Shown: positions 10,784-22,660 of the stretch, in pieces | How positions within the stretch are numbered: position 1 is the stretch's first letter | How the letters are laid out: every line of letters begins with the position of its first letter | Assembly (NCBI GenBank): GCA_003707065.3 | Contig: PPXM03000012.1 | Coordinates: forward strand, 124,001-188,000 | DNA length: 64,000 nt | Origin: Trigonopsis variabilis | Lineage: Eukaryota > Ascomycota > Trigonopsidomycetes > Trigonopsidales > Trigonopsidaceae | Direction of reading: 5' to 3' | Position numbers and translations under genes: made by a program | The notes under the pieces: model-generated | What the model saw: the letters and a program-made list of their open reading frames with translations, nothing else | Told to the model about the DNA's origin: nothing | The model's database searches: none

Positions 10784-12633
10784 ATGTCTTATTATATTGG
10801 TATTGACGTGGGCACAGGTAGTGCTAGAGCGTGTATAATTGATGATGCGGGCAAAATCTTGGTAAGTTATTTCAAAGCCCGCGAGAGACAGCTAACACGA
10901 ATAGGCCCAAGCTACAAAGGAAATCAGCCGATTTGAACCTAAAGCCGACTATTTTGTAAGTCAAACCAGAGTATTTGGCCTTTTCTAACGATAGAATCAA
11001 TCATCTACCGAGATATGGGTAAGAAATTCGAGATTAGAACGATTATTCGGTGCTAACTGATAAGGACGCTTGCTGTCAGTGCACCAATAAGGTTGTGCAG
11101 GATAGTGGCATAGACCCCAAGGCAGTCAAAGGTATTGGATTTGACGGGACGTGTTCTCTGGTAGTTCTCAACCGAGAGACCAATAAACCAATGGCAGTTG
11201 GTCCTGATTTCAACAATACAGATCAGAACATCATCCTCTGGATGGACCACCGTCCGGTAGAAGAAACAAAGCAGGTGAACGCAACTGGAGATGAGGTGCT
11301 CAAGTATGTGGGAGGACAAGTGTCAATCGAGATGGAGATTCCAAAGGTCATGTGGTTGAAGAATAATATGCCTTCAGGGGTGTTCAAGAAGTGCAAGTTT
11401 TACGACTTGGCCGATTACTTGACTTTCCAAGCCACGGGGATTGAAGATAGATCGTATTGCTCTGTTGAGTGCAAACAGACTTACGTCCCTGTTGGCACTG
11501 ACGGCGTGGTGAAAGGCTGGAAGGCCGACTTTTTCAGAAAGGTTGGTCTGGAAGAGTTGGCAGATGAAGATTTCGGGCCTCTGGGAGGTATTCAAGGAAA
11601 AAATGGCACCTTCTTGTCGGCCGGCCAACTTGTGGGTAATCTCACTGAGGAATCTGCTCGGCAGCTGGGTCTGACGACCGAGTGTAGAGTTGGGTCTGGA
11701 GTAATCGATGCCTACGCTGGCTGGATTGGTACGGTTGGTGCTAAAACTGGGAGCGAGTTGCCTGCCAGCGATGATACCGTCAAGCAAGCTTTCACTCGTT
11801 TGGCGGCAGTAGCTGGAACGAGTACTTGCCATTTGGCCATATCAGATCATCCTATCTTTGTTCCTGGCGTCTGGGGACCGTATAGAGATGTTCTAATCCC
11901 GGAAATGTGGATGGCCGAAGGCGGCCAGTCGACTACTGGTGAACTACTAAAGTTTGTTTTAACCAGCCATCCGGCCTATTCTCAGTTGAAATCACTGTCA
12001 GAGTCAACCGGCAAGAGTGTATATGATGTCTTGAATGACCACTTGGAAACGATGGCAAAATCGTCCCACGCTCCTTCAATTCTCTATCTGGCTCGCCACT
12101 TCTTTTTCTACGGCGATCTATATGGGAATCGTAGCCCCATCGCTGATCCTCAGATGAGGGGAAACATTGTCGGCGAGTCAATGGATATCTCGTTAGACGG
12201 CCTGGCCATCAAATACCTAGGCGCCTTGGAATTTATTGGTCAACAAACCCGCCATATCATTGACACCATGAATAAAGCAGGACACGAGATCCAGTCTATC
12301 TACCTGTCAGGAGGACAGTGTAAAAATAAACTGCTCACAGATATCATGGCAACTGCGACTAATATGCCGGTGATCATGCCTTATTACGTCGATGCAGCTG
12401 TCGTGTTGGGCTCGGCCATGCTGGGAGCCAAGGCCGCCAGTGCAGATGCCCAAGGTAACACGAAAGGATTGTGGGATATCATGAGGAAATTTTCTCGACA
12501 GGCCTCGACGGTCGAACCATCCGAGAATAAGCTCGACCATAAACTCTTGCAGGCCAAGTATGGTATCTTCTTAGACATGGCCGATCGTCAGCGACAATAT
12601 AGGAAACTCGTCGACCAGGCGTTGGAAGAGTAA
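10784..12633 (+). CDS. FGGY: FGGY-family carbohydrate kinase (D-ribulokinase/FGGY type)
   Basis: ATP-dependent sugar kinase of the eukaryotic FGGY branch (yeast YDR109C, human FGGY), whose characterised members phosphorylate D-ribulose. Four exons: 10784-10861, 10905-10955, 10995-11018 and 11065-12633; the introns are 43, 39 and 46 nt and all phase 0. The 573-aa product starts YYIGIDVGTGSARA (ATP-binding fold). It contains GIGFDGTCSLVVL, the WMDHR motif, catalytic-base region GVIDAYAGWIG, nucleotide site GTSTCHLAI and the C-terminal LSGGQCKNKLL motif. The third exon is only 24 nt (NQSSTEIW), but it completes the family's ...EDIWDACC block. The exact sugar is inferred from the family, not from sequence. 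Confidence 0.92.
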
Positions 12634-13214
12634 AATCTCGCTAAAGGAATAAATATTCTATAGATGTAAAACTTTGCAAATAGAGTCGGTACACTTTTTA
12701 TCCAATCTGATAGTCTGCGTTGTTTGTGTTATATAGACTGATAGAAGTTAAAGCGACTGATTTGGCTTCTCCGTAGAAATAGGCCACGCCGCTGCATTTT
12801 CAACGCTCATAATAGTATATTATGGTCTTTAGACGTTCATACACATAAACTAAGCCCATTCGGTCATTGATGAGTTGAACATTAAACTGATACAGCCCCA
12901 CTCTAATGTCGGCTCTAGCAACGACCTGTGTCACTCCTGCTCGTCACAAAAGGCGAACAATAGGATGGTTAACAGCTTCCACGACAGAGCGACTACGACA
13001 CAAGAGGTTTTCTAAGAAGCTGAGATTTGAATACCCGATACGATTTTTGTTTGCGGTTAGCTGAAAGATTTCGGGTTGTTGACGTCTTGTCTGCATCTCT
13101 TGAATTAGGTGGCCGACTTTGAACTAACGTCACTGGAGTTTTGCTTAAGATTAAATCGAAGAATCAGAAAGCATACACCATTTTTCTTCAAGCCGCCTAG
13201 CGGATCCGACTCTC
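12634..13214. other. Intergenic region between FGGY kinase and bHLH gene
   Basis: About 580 bp, partly 3' UTR of the kinase and partly promoter of the bHLH gene. I see no RNA gene or repeat. Confidence 0.5.
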
Positions 13215-13994
13215 ATGGCTCCGTCAAGTCCTTCAGGCTCTATTTCGAAACAACCGCTGCTGGATCAAAGTGAATATTGGGCTTTTTCTTCGTTTCTGAA
13301 CGAGATGGAATCTAACGATGATTTTATCTTACATCCTAAGGTTCCTCAGAAGCTGACGTCAGCTCCGGGTGTGAATTATCCGGTCAGTCCTGCCTATGCT
13401 GTGGCTTCGTCCGATTCGAGCAAGAGTCCCGACGAGGAAGAGGAACAAGAAGAAAAAGAAAAGAAAGACGATCATGATTATAAATCTACCTATTTCGCAA
13501 AAGAACGACAGATCCGATTAAATACTCAGCGAAACGGGCTTCTGTGGGGCTCCGATCCTTTTTTCTCCAACCGTCCCTCTTCTCTTCCCCTACCGGTCCC
13601 CAGTCCTCATTATTACGCTCCCTCGTATAAATCTCTAGATGCCCGTCTCTCTCAGGCCCAGAGAGACCCCGCTTTATGTATTGGGCAACCGCCTACAGTT
13701 GCTTCCCGGTACTCGTCTGGCCAGATCGTCGTAGGAGGCTATGCCATTCCCCACGAGCCTAAACAACGAGAAAATCTCACGGAACAACAGAAACGACTGA
13801 ATCATACCACGTCGGAGAAGCGTCGCCGCGATATGATCAAGGCTGAATTTGATACGCTCACTTCGATGGTCCCGTGCATGCGAGAGACAACTTGCGGTCT
13901 CTCAAAGAGCACCATCCTCAATAATATTGCAGACTTTCTGGTTGAACTGCAGGAAAAGAACGACAAACTCGCGAAACTTGCTGAAAGCGAGTAG
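13215..13994 (+). CDS. bHLH transcription factor
   Basis: A 259-aa protein with a basic helix-loop-helix domain at its extreme C-terminus. The basic region RLNHTTSEKRRRDMIK carries the H, E and R positions (H-x3-E-x3-R) expected for E-box binding. Helix 1 is FDTLTSMVP and helix 2 is SKSTILNNIADFLVELQEKN. The rest is low-complexity: an acidic EEEEQEEKEKKDD stretch near residue 75 and a Pro/Ser-rich region. The layout and size recall fungal Ino4/Ino2-like or Max-like regulators. I cannot assign an orthologue. The ATG at 13215 is preceded by a pyrimidine-rich leader. No intron was seen. Confidence 0.88.
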   Translation: MAPSSPSGSISKQPLLDQSEYWAFSSFLNEMESNDDFILHPKVPQKLTSAPGVNYPVSPAYAVASSDSSKSPDEEEEQEEKEKKDDHDYKSTYFAKERQIRLNTQRNGLLWGSDPFFSNRPSSLPLPVPSPHYYAPSYKSLDARLSQAQRDPALCIGQPPTVASRYSSGQIVVGGYAIPHEPKQRENLTEQQKRLNHTTSEKRRRDMIKAEFDTLTSMVPCMRETTCGLSKSTILNNIADFLVELQEKNDKLAKLAESE

Positions 13995-14130
13995 GTGGCA
14001 CTTGTAAACTAATTAGCTTATACCTTCACTAAAAGGTCTACACATTGATAAAAATACGAATGTAGATTATGTCTCTGAATAGGTCAATCTTATTAAAACT
14101 ACACGGATCAATTAAAATGTCTCTAGACAT

Positions 14131-15234
14131 CTAAGCAACACGTGAGGTCATGTCGGCATTGTCGATCGAGCCACAGATGGTCTCGACCATAATACCAGTA
14201 ACGAGATAAGGATCAATGTTGGAGGCAGGTCGACGGTCCTCAAAGTAACCATAGCCTTCCTTGGCCACAGAACGAGGGATACGGACTGAGGCACCTCGGT
14301 TGGCAACACCAGATGAGAACGAGGACATGCTAGCGGTCTCATGTCGTCCGGTCAAACGTTGCTCGTTATCTTCACCGTAGACGGCAATGTGCTCCTTGTG
14401 GCGGGTTGAGAGCTTGGAAATGGCCTCCTCAATGTACTTCATTCCACCGGGTTGACGCATCTTCTCAGTGGAGACATTGGTGTGGCAGCCAGCACCGTTC
14501 CAGTCACCCTTGAGAGGCTTGGGGTGGAAGGAAATCTTGACACCAAAGTCTTCAGCAACTCGGCTGAGAAGATAACGAGCCATCCAGAGGTCGTCGCCCA
14601 TGACGATTCCTTCACAGGGGCCGACTTGGAACTCCCATTGACTGGGCATAACTTCGGCGTTGATACCAGAGATACCAACACCAGCATATAAACAAGCGCG
14701 ATAGTGGGCCTCAACGACGTCACGGCAGTAGACCTTTCCAGTACCGACACCACAGTAGTAAGGACCTTGAGGGCCAGGGAAACCTCCCTTGGGCCATCCG
14801 TAGACATTTCCAAACTCATCAAAAAGAGTATACTCTTGTTCGATGCCAAACCAGATTTTCTCATCAGCATGGGCTTCCATTAGCTTAGCACACTCGTGAC
14901 GGTGGTTGAATTTGTTGGGAGTACCGTCGTTATTGTAGCACTCGGCAAGAACCAAAATGTTCTTTCCTCCACGGAAAGGATCGCTGTAAATTCGAACGGG
15001 GCGGAGGTAGACATCAGAGTCATGTCCAGGAGCTTGACCAGTGGAAGAACCGTCAAAATTCCATTCCGGCAAATCATCAACACTCTTAGGGGACTTGTCT
15101 AAAGTTTTACATTTTGATCGGACTTCATTTGAGCCATCGATCCAAATATATTCGGCAAGAACCTTGTCACCTTGAGGAAGGTTGAGGTACTTTTCAAGAG
15201 TAGCTGTATTTGAAAGCACAGTAGCTGAAGGCAT
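14131..15234 (-). CDS. GLN1: Glutamine synthetase (eukaryotic type II)
   Basis: Cytosolic enzyme that makes glutamine from glutamate, ammonia and ATP, the entry point of nitrogen assimilation. The 367-aa protein has the full type II set: beta-grasp [23 protein letters not shown], the ATP-binding [15 protein letters not shown] and C-terminal [10 protein letters not shown]. The length fits fungal enzymes. The start is the ATG at 15234 (MPSATVLS); the frame runs on to an in-frame GTG at 15261 but the extra residues do not match the family. No introns were seen. About 480 bp upstream lie two GATAAG sites (separate entry), which would suit nitrogen control by an AreA/Gln3-type GATA factor. Confidence 0.97.
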   Translation of the reverse strand: MPSATVLSNTATLEKYLNLPQGDKVLAEYIWIDGSNEVRSKCKTLDKSPKSVDDLPEWNFDGSSTGQAPGHDSDVYLRPVRIYSDPFRGGKNILVLAECYNNDGTPNKFNHRHECAKLMEAHADEKIWFGIEQEYTLFDEFGNVYGWPKGGFPGPQGPYYCGVGTGKVYCRDVVEAHYRACLYAGVGISGINAEVMPSQWEFQVGPCEGIVMGDDLWMARYLLSRVAEDFGVKISFHPKPLKGDWNGAGCHTNVSTEKMRQPGGMKYIEEAISKLSTRHKEHIAVYGEDNEQRLTGRHETASMSSFSSGVANRGASVRIPRSVAKEGYGYFEDRRPASNIDPYLVTGIMVETICGSIDNADMTSRVA

Positions 15235-17437
15235 TTCTAAATTGTCAGTCCAAAAAACCACTAATATAGATAGTAGGCTGATCTTGTTCTTTCAAAAATG
15301 AGAAAGTCTGTATTTCCTATTTTGGGGTGACCTCTGACTCAGTCTCCCCCAATCACCAAAATCTCCCATTCTCGAAACGAGCCGTTGTCATATCAACAGC
15401 CCGTGACCACCTGATACAGCCCCATTGGCCGAGACCTTCAGCCAATGATAGGCAATCTAATAAGGAAAAAAGCAATTCGAAAAAAGAAACCGTAAAGAAA
15501 TAGAATGCTAATCTCGGAAAGTTTCATATTTGTAGAGCATAGTCCATCAGTCAGTCTGACAAGACGCGGAGATCAATCGATACCAATATCACGTCGAAAA
15601 TATGATGAAACAGTAAAAGAGAATAAAATATTCATTATAATGTCAAGATTAATAATATATAAGATGAAACTAAGCTATTTCTCCGAGACATCACACGGTC
15701 AGCTTGCTTATCATCCTTATCAGTGACCAACCAGGAGGCAGTGGATTGTAAGCGATTCAGAGGGTCTTCTCAAAGCCCAATATATGGGAATATAATTCAC
15801 ATAAAAAGAATCACTTTTATCATTCGGAATTGCCAAATATTCACCGAAATCTATCAAACAGCTTCGGGATCAAATCCGAGTTTTGCTGCTGATATGACAG
15901 AATTGAATCCTCGACAATTTGCTAATAAAGCAAATGATCAATTAGAAAACAAAAGGCTCATCACTAAAGAACAAGATCAAGCCGTTGACTCACTTACTTT
16001 ATGGTTTGAGGGAGTTGGAGGCAGCTATGGGCTGATAAAGGTTGACCAAGACTCGGTAATCGGACAAAAACCCGACAAAATTTTCGGTGCCATGGCAACT
16101 CGGTGTCTTTTGGTGATTCTCCTTACCCGGACGTCTTGTCTGGCCTATTTTGGGGAAGGATGAGGTTACCCGGCAAGATTTGCGGCGGCGGCATTTACGG
16201 AAGCCTATGTGAATAGAATGAAAAGAAAGCGTAATATTTAGAATATGATGCTGTTTAATTCTCTATTTAATAGGTACGGCTTAGCGTGACGGTTCTCTAC
16301 CTGTCTCCCTCAGCTAGGTAGATCCTTGATAAGCTAGTTTAGGTAGGGTAACAACGGCTGGCTCTTTGTGCTTTTGTATCGTGTAATCTGCATCTCGACG
16401 ATCCGTTATCTCTGACTCGGTTGTAAGGAGGGGCAAGTGACAAAGCAACAGTTGCCTAGTCCTTGTCTGCAGATTATTCTGATAGAGCTGATCTAGATAG
16501 TGACTAGTAGTCACATCTGCACATCCAACCTGAGGGGTTCCAAAGATAGGGCAGGGCGTACGATTCCCTTATTGGTATTTATTACTGGCCACCTCGACGC
16601 GCGTTGTTCTTGGTTGCTAGGTCGGCGTCAGATAGCGAATTGAGCTAAGCGCTTAACCCCAGCAACCGGTATCTATGCCGAAAAGAGACCCGAGAGAGCA
16701 TGTGTAAAGTGTTCAGATGTAGACAGGAGTCGGCACTGCTAAGGTCCAAAAAAAGCTAACCAGACCAATTGGGAGGACAATGAAGACTGTACACACGAGC
16801 GGTCTAGAAAAAGATGAAAAAGTACTACTAGGTGCTATTCGAGTGCAACTAAGAGCAAACAAACTTCAAATGTATCTTCTCAGCGACGTCTGAGATTCTT
16901 CCTAAGACTCTAAGCTCCAAGTCAGATAATGAAAGTATGATGAAATAGACGATGAAATCATGCGCAGAGTAAAGCGGGATTCCAGATGTTTACAGGGAGG
17001 CGAGTTTAGAGAGGTTCAAGCGTAAGTAAGGCATCTGATGATCATAAGATCATACGGTTCGTATGACTTGTTGCTAATTTCAGGTCACCTGAGGTTATTC
17101 ATCTTTAAAACCCACAAATGTTAATCCTGAAGTCTCGCGCGTGCTGGAGAAAGGCTGAAATGGACGATCGTTTGAAGTCAACAACAGCTCATACGAGACT
17201 GGAGGATTAAGATTATAATGAGTTTTCAAGATTTGATAGACATATGACCTGAGCTTAATAATTGCGCGACCGAAGGTTCGTTCGAGGTCATCACGCTTAG
17301 CCTTCGTGATAGCCGTTGCCGCTGGCCCTGTCGATGGTAGTGGATGACTGTTGCCCCTACTGAGCACGGTATCACCTACATTCCCGTTCTACTGTGTCAC
17401 TTGACCGTGTGGTGACCAGGTCATTGTTTGCTTCATC
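15235..17437. other. Gene-poor region between glutamine synthetase and the FHA gene
   Basis: 2.2 kb. Besides the GATAAG pair it holds two frames of uncertain status. One is 15723-16163 on the plus strand, 146 codons. The other is 17095-17367 on the minus strand, 90 codons, with a protein-like composition (FGRAIIKLRSYVYQILKTHY) but no recognised family. I do not call either a gene. No tRNA or repeat was seen. Confidence 0.45.
15707..15721 (-). promoter_or_regulatory. Paired GATAAG sites upstream of glutamine synthetase
   Basis: On the minus strand the sequence reads GATAAGGATGATAAG, two GATAAG hexamers in 15 bp, about 475-490 bp before the glutamine synthetase ATG. GATAAG is the binding site of fungal nitrogen GATA factors (AreA/Nit2/Gln3), which control glutamine synthetase in other fungi, and closely spaced pairs are preferred. 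Function here is inferred; single hexamers occur often by chance. Confidence 0.35.
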
Positions 17438-18847
17438 ATGTCACGAACTAAAGGTAATGCGGCAGTCCAGTTCTTAATCTTATAACCAGACGATTGCATA
17501 GTTTATTTCTATCCCTTTGGCATCGAAGAAGATGAACGAGTAGTCCATCTGAGCCCCGGGGATGATTGTGTCTTTGGACGAGAGCCATCCAAGCCATCTT
17601 CTCGCAGCCGAGCAGAGTCTGATATTAATCTACTTTTTCGAAACTCTTCGATATCTCGCTTCCATGCCACAATTTCCGTGGATTCTGATTACCAGGTATG
17701 CTTTCTTTGTCGGCCGGTCAGCTTACATTACGGCAGATTTTTATCACAGATCAAGACTCTACTCATGGAACGTATCATAATGACCTCAAGTTAGATCCTT
17801 ATAAGCCTTCGAAGCTGTCGGATAATGATATCATCCGAGTAGGAAAACAAGGTATGTGCCTATCAACCGTGGTCTGGACCGTTGTATTATCTTATTTTCC
17901 GCTGTTTTTATCTATCAGGGCCTTTTGTTTCTTTTCTTATTTGTCCGATCCCGCGGTACGCTTTCTGCTGGTTACGGTCCATCGGCTCACCTCCAATTGG
18001 CTTTGGAATTGTTACCATTTCTAACATTCAGCTAATGGCTTCTATGGTATAATAAAATTTAATTCTTCTTCGAATCTCCTTCCTCCCAAGTATGTTTTAT
18101 CCTTTGTCTTGGTTACTAACCATCTTCAGCGCCACCTCCGTAACCTCCCAACAGCCCGATAGTACCAATTCTCTATCGGAAATGGATTCACCGGTGATGG
18201 TAGTGGAACAAGATAGCGACAACTTGAATGAAACTTTACCGACTATCGATTTATCTACTCAAGCTGAAAGCGATAACAGCTCCCTTGACGACCTGTTATC
18301 TAAGCCCGCTGAAATTGACTCTGAGGATAGATTAGAAGAGGAAGTTGGCTCTCTTTCTTCACATCTTTCCAGTTCTGTGAGCGATATGGCTACAGAAGTT
18401 GAATCTTCCTCGCGAGCGGTCAAACGGTCATGGGATGAAATCGATGACGATGAAGGTGACGATGATGACGATCAGGATGCCCAAGATGATTTTGAAGCTG
18501 AATTGGACAAAGCTCAACAAATTCTTGACGACGCAGAAGCAGAATTGAGTGAAGCAGAAAGGTCTCTTGATATGGTGCGGGAGGAAATTGAAGAGGATCT
18601 TTCCTCAATTGAAGAAGCCGCAGACAATGAAGAAGAAGAAGAAGAAGATGATGATGAAGTGCCCGAGCTCGTTGAAGAGTCCACAGCAACGTCAGCTTCC
18701 GACAAAGAAGATCATATAGCTTCAGAGCAGCCTCCATCTCCCAAGCGTGCGCGTGTGATGCCTCTTGTCATGGCGACATTGACAGGGGCTGTACTTGGCT
18801 CGGTAGGGACATTCACCGCTCTAGTCAAGAGTGCCCCGAGTTCTTAA
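17438..18847 (+). CDS. FHA-domain protein with acidic coiled region and C-terminal membrane anchor
   Basis: Five exons by hand: 17438-17453, 17502-17695, 17737-17851, 18032-18089 and 18130-18847, giving 366 aa. The N-terminal FHA domain (about residues 10-115) has the phosphothreonine-binding landmarks FGRE, SRFHATIS and DSTHGTY. A long acidic region with heptad-like helices follows (about 170-310), then a basic PPSPKRARV patch and a hydrophobic segment (LVMATLTGAVLGSVGTFTAL) close to the end, as in tail-anchored proteins. Similar FHA-plus-tail-anchor proteins occur in other fungi, but their role is unclear to me. All phases agree. The fourth intron (17852-18031, 180 nt) is unusually long for this genome and could hide an unrecognised exon. 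Confidence 0.82.
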
Positions 18848-18930
18848 GTGGTAATGGGAGTTAGGTGTTATGGCTACTGGGTGTTGCACATTTAAGGCAG
18901 AGATGTATAAAAAAAGTACATGATCGTAGC

Positions 18931-19972
18931 CTAAACCCTCTTTCTCCTTCCGACGTGGGCCTGGAAACCAGCCTTGATGCCCGAGACGGATCGCCGGGAG
19001 CCACATGACTGGCACTCGATAAACATAAGCCGGTTCTCCTTAACGAGACGGGTATTTGCAGATTTGCAAGTCTTGCAGCTGACGTAGTCCATGATGTAGC
19101 GACGGAGCACATTCTCGAGCTGCTTTTGCTGAAAGCGGCCTTTGATTACCAGCCGAGACGCACCATCGACTGAACCAGAAGTACCCAATTCGGCGAAAAG
19201 GAAGGATGTGACATGTTCATACGGTCGGTGCATCTTGTCGGCGATCTCTTTCACATTGGCGAAAATAGTCTTCTTATTGCCTTCTCGGAGAACCTGCGGG
19301 GGTGGAATCTTATATTTGGTCGATCCTCGTTCTCCGGCAAGCTCTGGATTGTTTTCTCGAAGGATCTCAAAAAAGCGGCAAAGGAGATCTTTGTAAGTGA
19401 AATCCCTCGTCACCGAGACCGGTAGACTGGTGCAGACCTCCTGTTGCTCATCAGGAACAACGCCAGCTTCTTCTAGCTGAGCATCGAAATCATCTGCGAC
19501 CTTCTTCTTCTTTTTCTTCTTCTTTTTGTCGAAATCAAAATCACCCTCAGCTTGACTATTGTCTTCCTGTCCTTCTTCTTCGTTTTCTTCAGCCTTTGGC
19601 TTCTTCTTCTTTTTCTTCAAGCCACTGAACATGTCATCCGTTGGCTCAGCTGAAGTTAGAAAGCTCAAAGGACCGAGGCTTGACGTGACCCAGAGGAGAT
19701 TTCCACTGTGAATATAGCTGGATATTTCCCCTACTTTGGGCCACAAGAGATTCTTTTGTGTCACGTACCTGTTTCGCTTTCTTCAGCATCAAAAGTAGGT
19801 GGCTTCTTCGTTTTCTTCTTCTTCTTAAGAGAAGGATCAAACGTTAACTTAGGGTTAGTGACAACTCGATAGCAAGATATAGATTAAATGGATCAGGATC
19901 CCAAAGACACCACCCATAAATACTTACATCATCGACTCCCTCTGTGACTTGTTTCACCTCGGTCTCACTCAT
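18931..19972 (-). CDS. SUI3: Translation initiation factor eIF2 subunit beta
   Basis: Beta subunit of the eIF2 GTPase, which delivers initiator Met-tRNA to the 40S subunit. Exons: 19972-19928, 19847-19769 and 19649-18931 (280 aa). The three lysine blocks that bind eIF5 and eIF2B-epsilon are all present, the first (KKKKKTKK) encoded only after splicing. The eIF2B/eIF5 core domain follows ([17 protein letters not shown]). The C-terminus has the zinc ribbon [11 protein letters not shown]...[10 protein letters not shown] with all four cysteines. The introns (80 and 119 nt) are two to three times longer than the window's norm. The gene converges on the FHA gene with an 83-bp gap. Confidence 0.95.
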
Positions 19973-22660
19973 GATGAAGTCGGACTGAAAATTTCTGTAG
20001 CTGCACGAGATGTAGCAACGGACGCCTTTCTACTGCGAAGGCTGGTTGCCACGTCGCAGTCGACTGGGTGAATTTAGCCTGTACCCTTTCTAAAGGTACC
20101 ATTGTCACTTTGAAAATGGGGCTTCCTTTTATGCATTCAATTTCTCTGTTCTCAAATAGAGAGGGCATATAGGATATGTAGATAATTATATTAGGTTATC
20201 GAGTCTGCTTTATCTCGTCATCGTATATTATACACTGCGACTGTGTCCTTCTTCTCCTCATGGACGTCTTATTATGAAGAGGTGATGTCTTTTTGATTAC
20301 AGAGAGAACCCGGTCGGGCAATAGAATATGAATGACTTATTCTTTATCTTTTCGGTATCTTATAGCGGTATCAATTTCCCTCCATTTGACGCGATACCAA
20401 GGTGGAAATCGACATTTAAGATAGACAGGTCTTTCTTTCTTTGGATGGTTTTGCACGATTTCAGCTATAGTCTTTTAGCTGAGAAAGGTTCTTGTGTTCA
20501 GGGCTAGAACTCATGATCCCTACAATACTCTGCAGAAAAGACTTCTTTCATACACTTGAATGTCTTTTGTGTTTTATGTGACTGTGGAAGGTACCATTTC
20601 ACTATCTTATATGGAGCTAAACGATAAATTTCTTGGCGTACTCTAGACCGGATGCTGCTAAAACTAGGAAGCAGACGGTTATGGCCGATGACCTCTGCAG
20701 GCATCAAGGTCAGGATAAAGCCAACATACCCAAGCTCAAATCACATTTGGAGACTATTGTTGTTATGACATGTTTCAGAAATATTGCTTACACTGTATAA
20801 TGGAGTTGATCTGTACTCTGAAAAGATAGCAGAAGACTGATATGATAGCGGGTCAGAAATTTTCTAAACGTTTAACTCCCGGGCTCAAAAGACGTTCAGC
20901 AAATTCAATAATAGATGGTTTCTTGGAACAGGTGCTTGTTGAAGTGAAGCATGGGAAACCAGAGCTGGGCGGCACGGACATTTATAAGTGATCGCTCCAG
21001 GGAAAACTGTGCTACATTCTAGTCTTGACCGCAGAAGTTTTAATGGAGAAGGCTTCCAAATATATCTTTCATGTGAGTCCAAGTCTTGCAGCATCTTGGG
21101 AAATCTGAAAATTCAAAAAGATTCGCAATTTGGAGGGACATTCAATCTCAGACAGGCGAATACCCTCTACCGACGTCGAAAATAAAGGCCACCTCAAGGT
21201 TTGTCCTTTGTTCTAGAACAAGCGTGCATGTTGTTGTGGAGAGCCAGTAGTTGGTAGTGAAAGAGCACCAGAGTCTAGTCGAACTTGAGACTCTCGATAT
21301 GACTGATGTCTTTTAGCGAAAAATTGAATACAGCTGCCACAGTGTGAGAATGCGAGGTTGGTTGTCTCATTAAGACAGAGTCGGGGCTTCTCTGAGCCCT
21401 GATCGATGAGTCACTGAGCTTTCTGTTCAGCTTTATACTATCGTGTTGTCGCACCATTCCAAGGCCTCAAAATACCACAAGGGACGAGCAGGTCTAAGTG
21501 TATTGCTTCATTGTGTATGATTTTTGGACCGGGAACATTACACGATTAGTTCATTAAGAGACGACTACTTGGAGTACGCTCTTTGAGGCTATACATATTT
21601 TCACAAACACATGAAAAACACGTTTTGATGGACGAATACTTTGGTGCTTGCCCGTGGAGACATGTCATAGAGATCCCAAAAAGCCCTTGATTCCTTTCGG
21701 CTCTCAGCACTTCCTCTTGTGGTGACTATTATACCTGTTCTGGAAATTGAGCTCTTCTATCTGTCCACGTAGAGTCAATTGCTTTGTTGAGCACTTTGAT
21801 GGGGCTCTCGGCGTGGGACATTTGGCACTGTTTGGGAGACCGTAGCGGTTAGACGGCTCGAAAGCTGAGCATGCTCTCGCCTTGTATTACTCCAAAGGTG
21901 CTATTCGAAACGTTTTCACCAAATGACTCCGATGTTCTGCCGTGATGGCCTACGATTCAGTCTCATAAACTTTTGCACACTGAGGAATGTCGCCAAGCAT
22001 GAGCCGATAAGCGACAAATGCGGGCGCCAGATGAGTGTCTCCAGACTTAGATTAGATAGGAGCATTTACATGTGTTCTCACTTGGTTCTACCTCAACTCT
22101 AATGTGCGCTGTTCTTCCCAGCAATAAGTACTATATTTGTAACGAAAGCTGTACGCCGTCTCATCTCAGCACCTCTAGAGCACCAATTCCTCCACTTTAT
22201 CCTCAGCTTTGTTCCAGTCACTTCAAGGGCTTGCGAGTCACTAGTCTTCCTTGAAGGTAGGCGCAGCCATTTGCAACTAGCGTTGGTGTTACGCCTTGCG
22301 GCTCAGAGAGGACATTAGACCCTTGGATTTTATCCCGTTGCTATCTCTTTTGGGCTGAAATCGTGTATCAAGCCATCGCTTCGGCTTTTCGACGACGATC
22401 ATTCCCGGAAAACCCCCACGTACAGTAGCCAATCGACGATTTTATCTATTGAAGACTGGTTACGTCCAATTTAGGCATTTCTACTCTACCGAATTGATAC
22501 CAATAGAACGGCTAGCTGGTGCAAGACGTCGATGACTCACTGAGCCAGGTCCCAACTTTTTTGGCACGCGACGCTAGCAGCGTTACCCCAACCAAAATTC
22601 TTGGAGTACTTATGGCTCGCCGGGGAGGAGAAAACTAAACGCTTCCTTCTTCAACCTGCT
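19973..22660. other. Gene-poor region upstream of eIF2-beta and of the MFS gene
   Basis: 2.7 kb between divergent genes, the longest uninterrupted stretch without a recognised gene apart from the tRNA-flanked block. All frames are 60-70 codons and none looks like a known protein. I found no tRNA, snRNA signature, tandem repeat or transposon feature by eye. It may hold regulatory DNA or an unannotated non-coding RNA. Confidence 0.45.

Noticed and set aside
15723-16163. 146-codon plus-strand frame upstream of glutamine synthetase
   Set aside because: No recognised domain, no splice or neighbour support, and it overlaps the GATAAG region; it may be chance.
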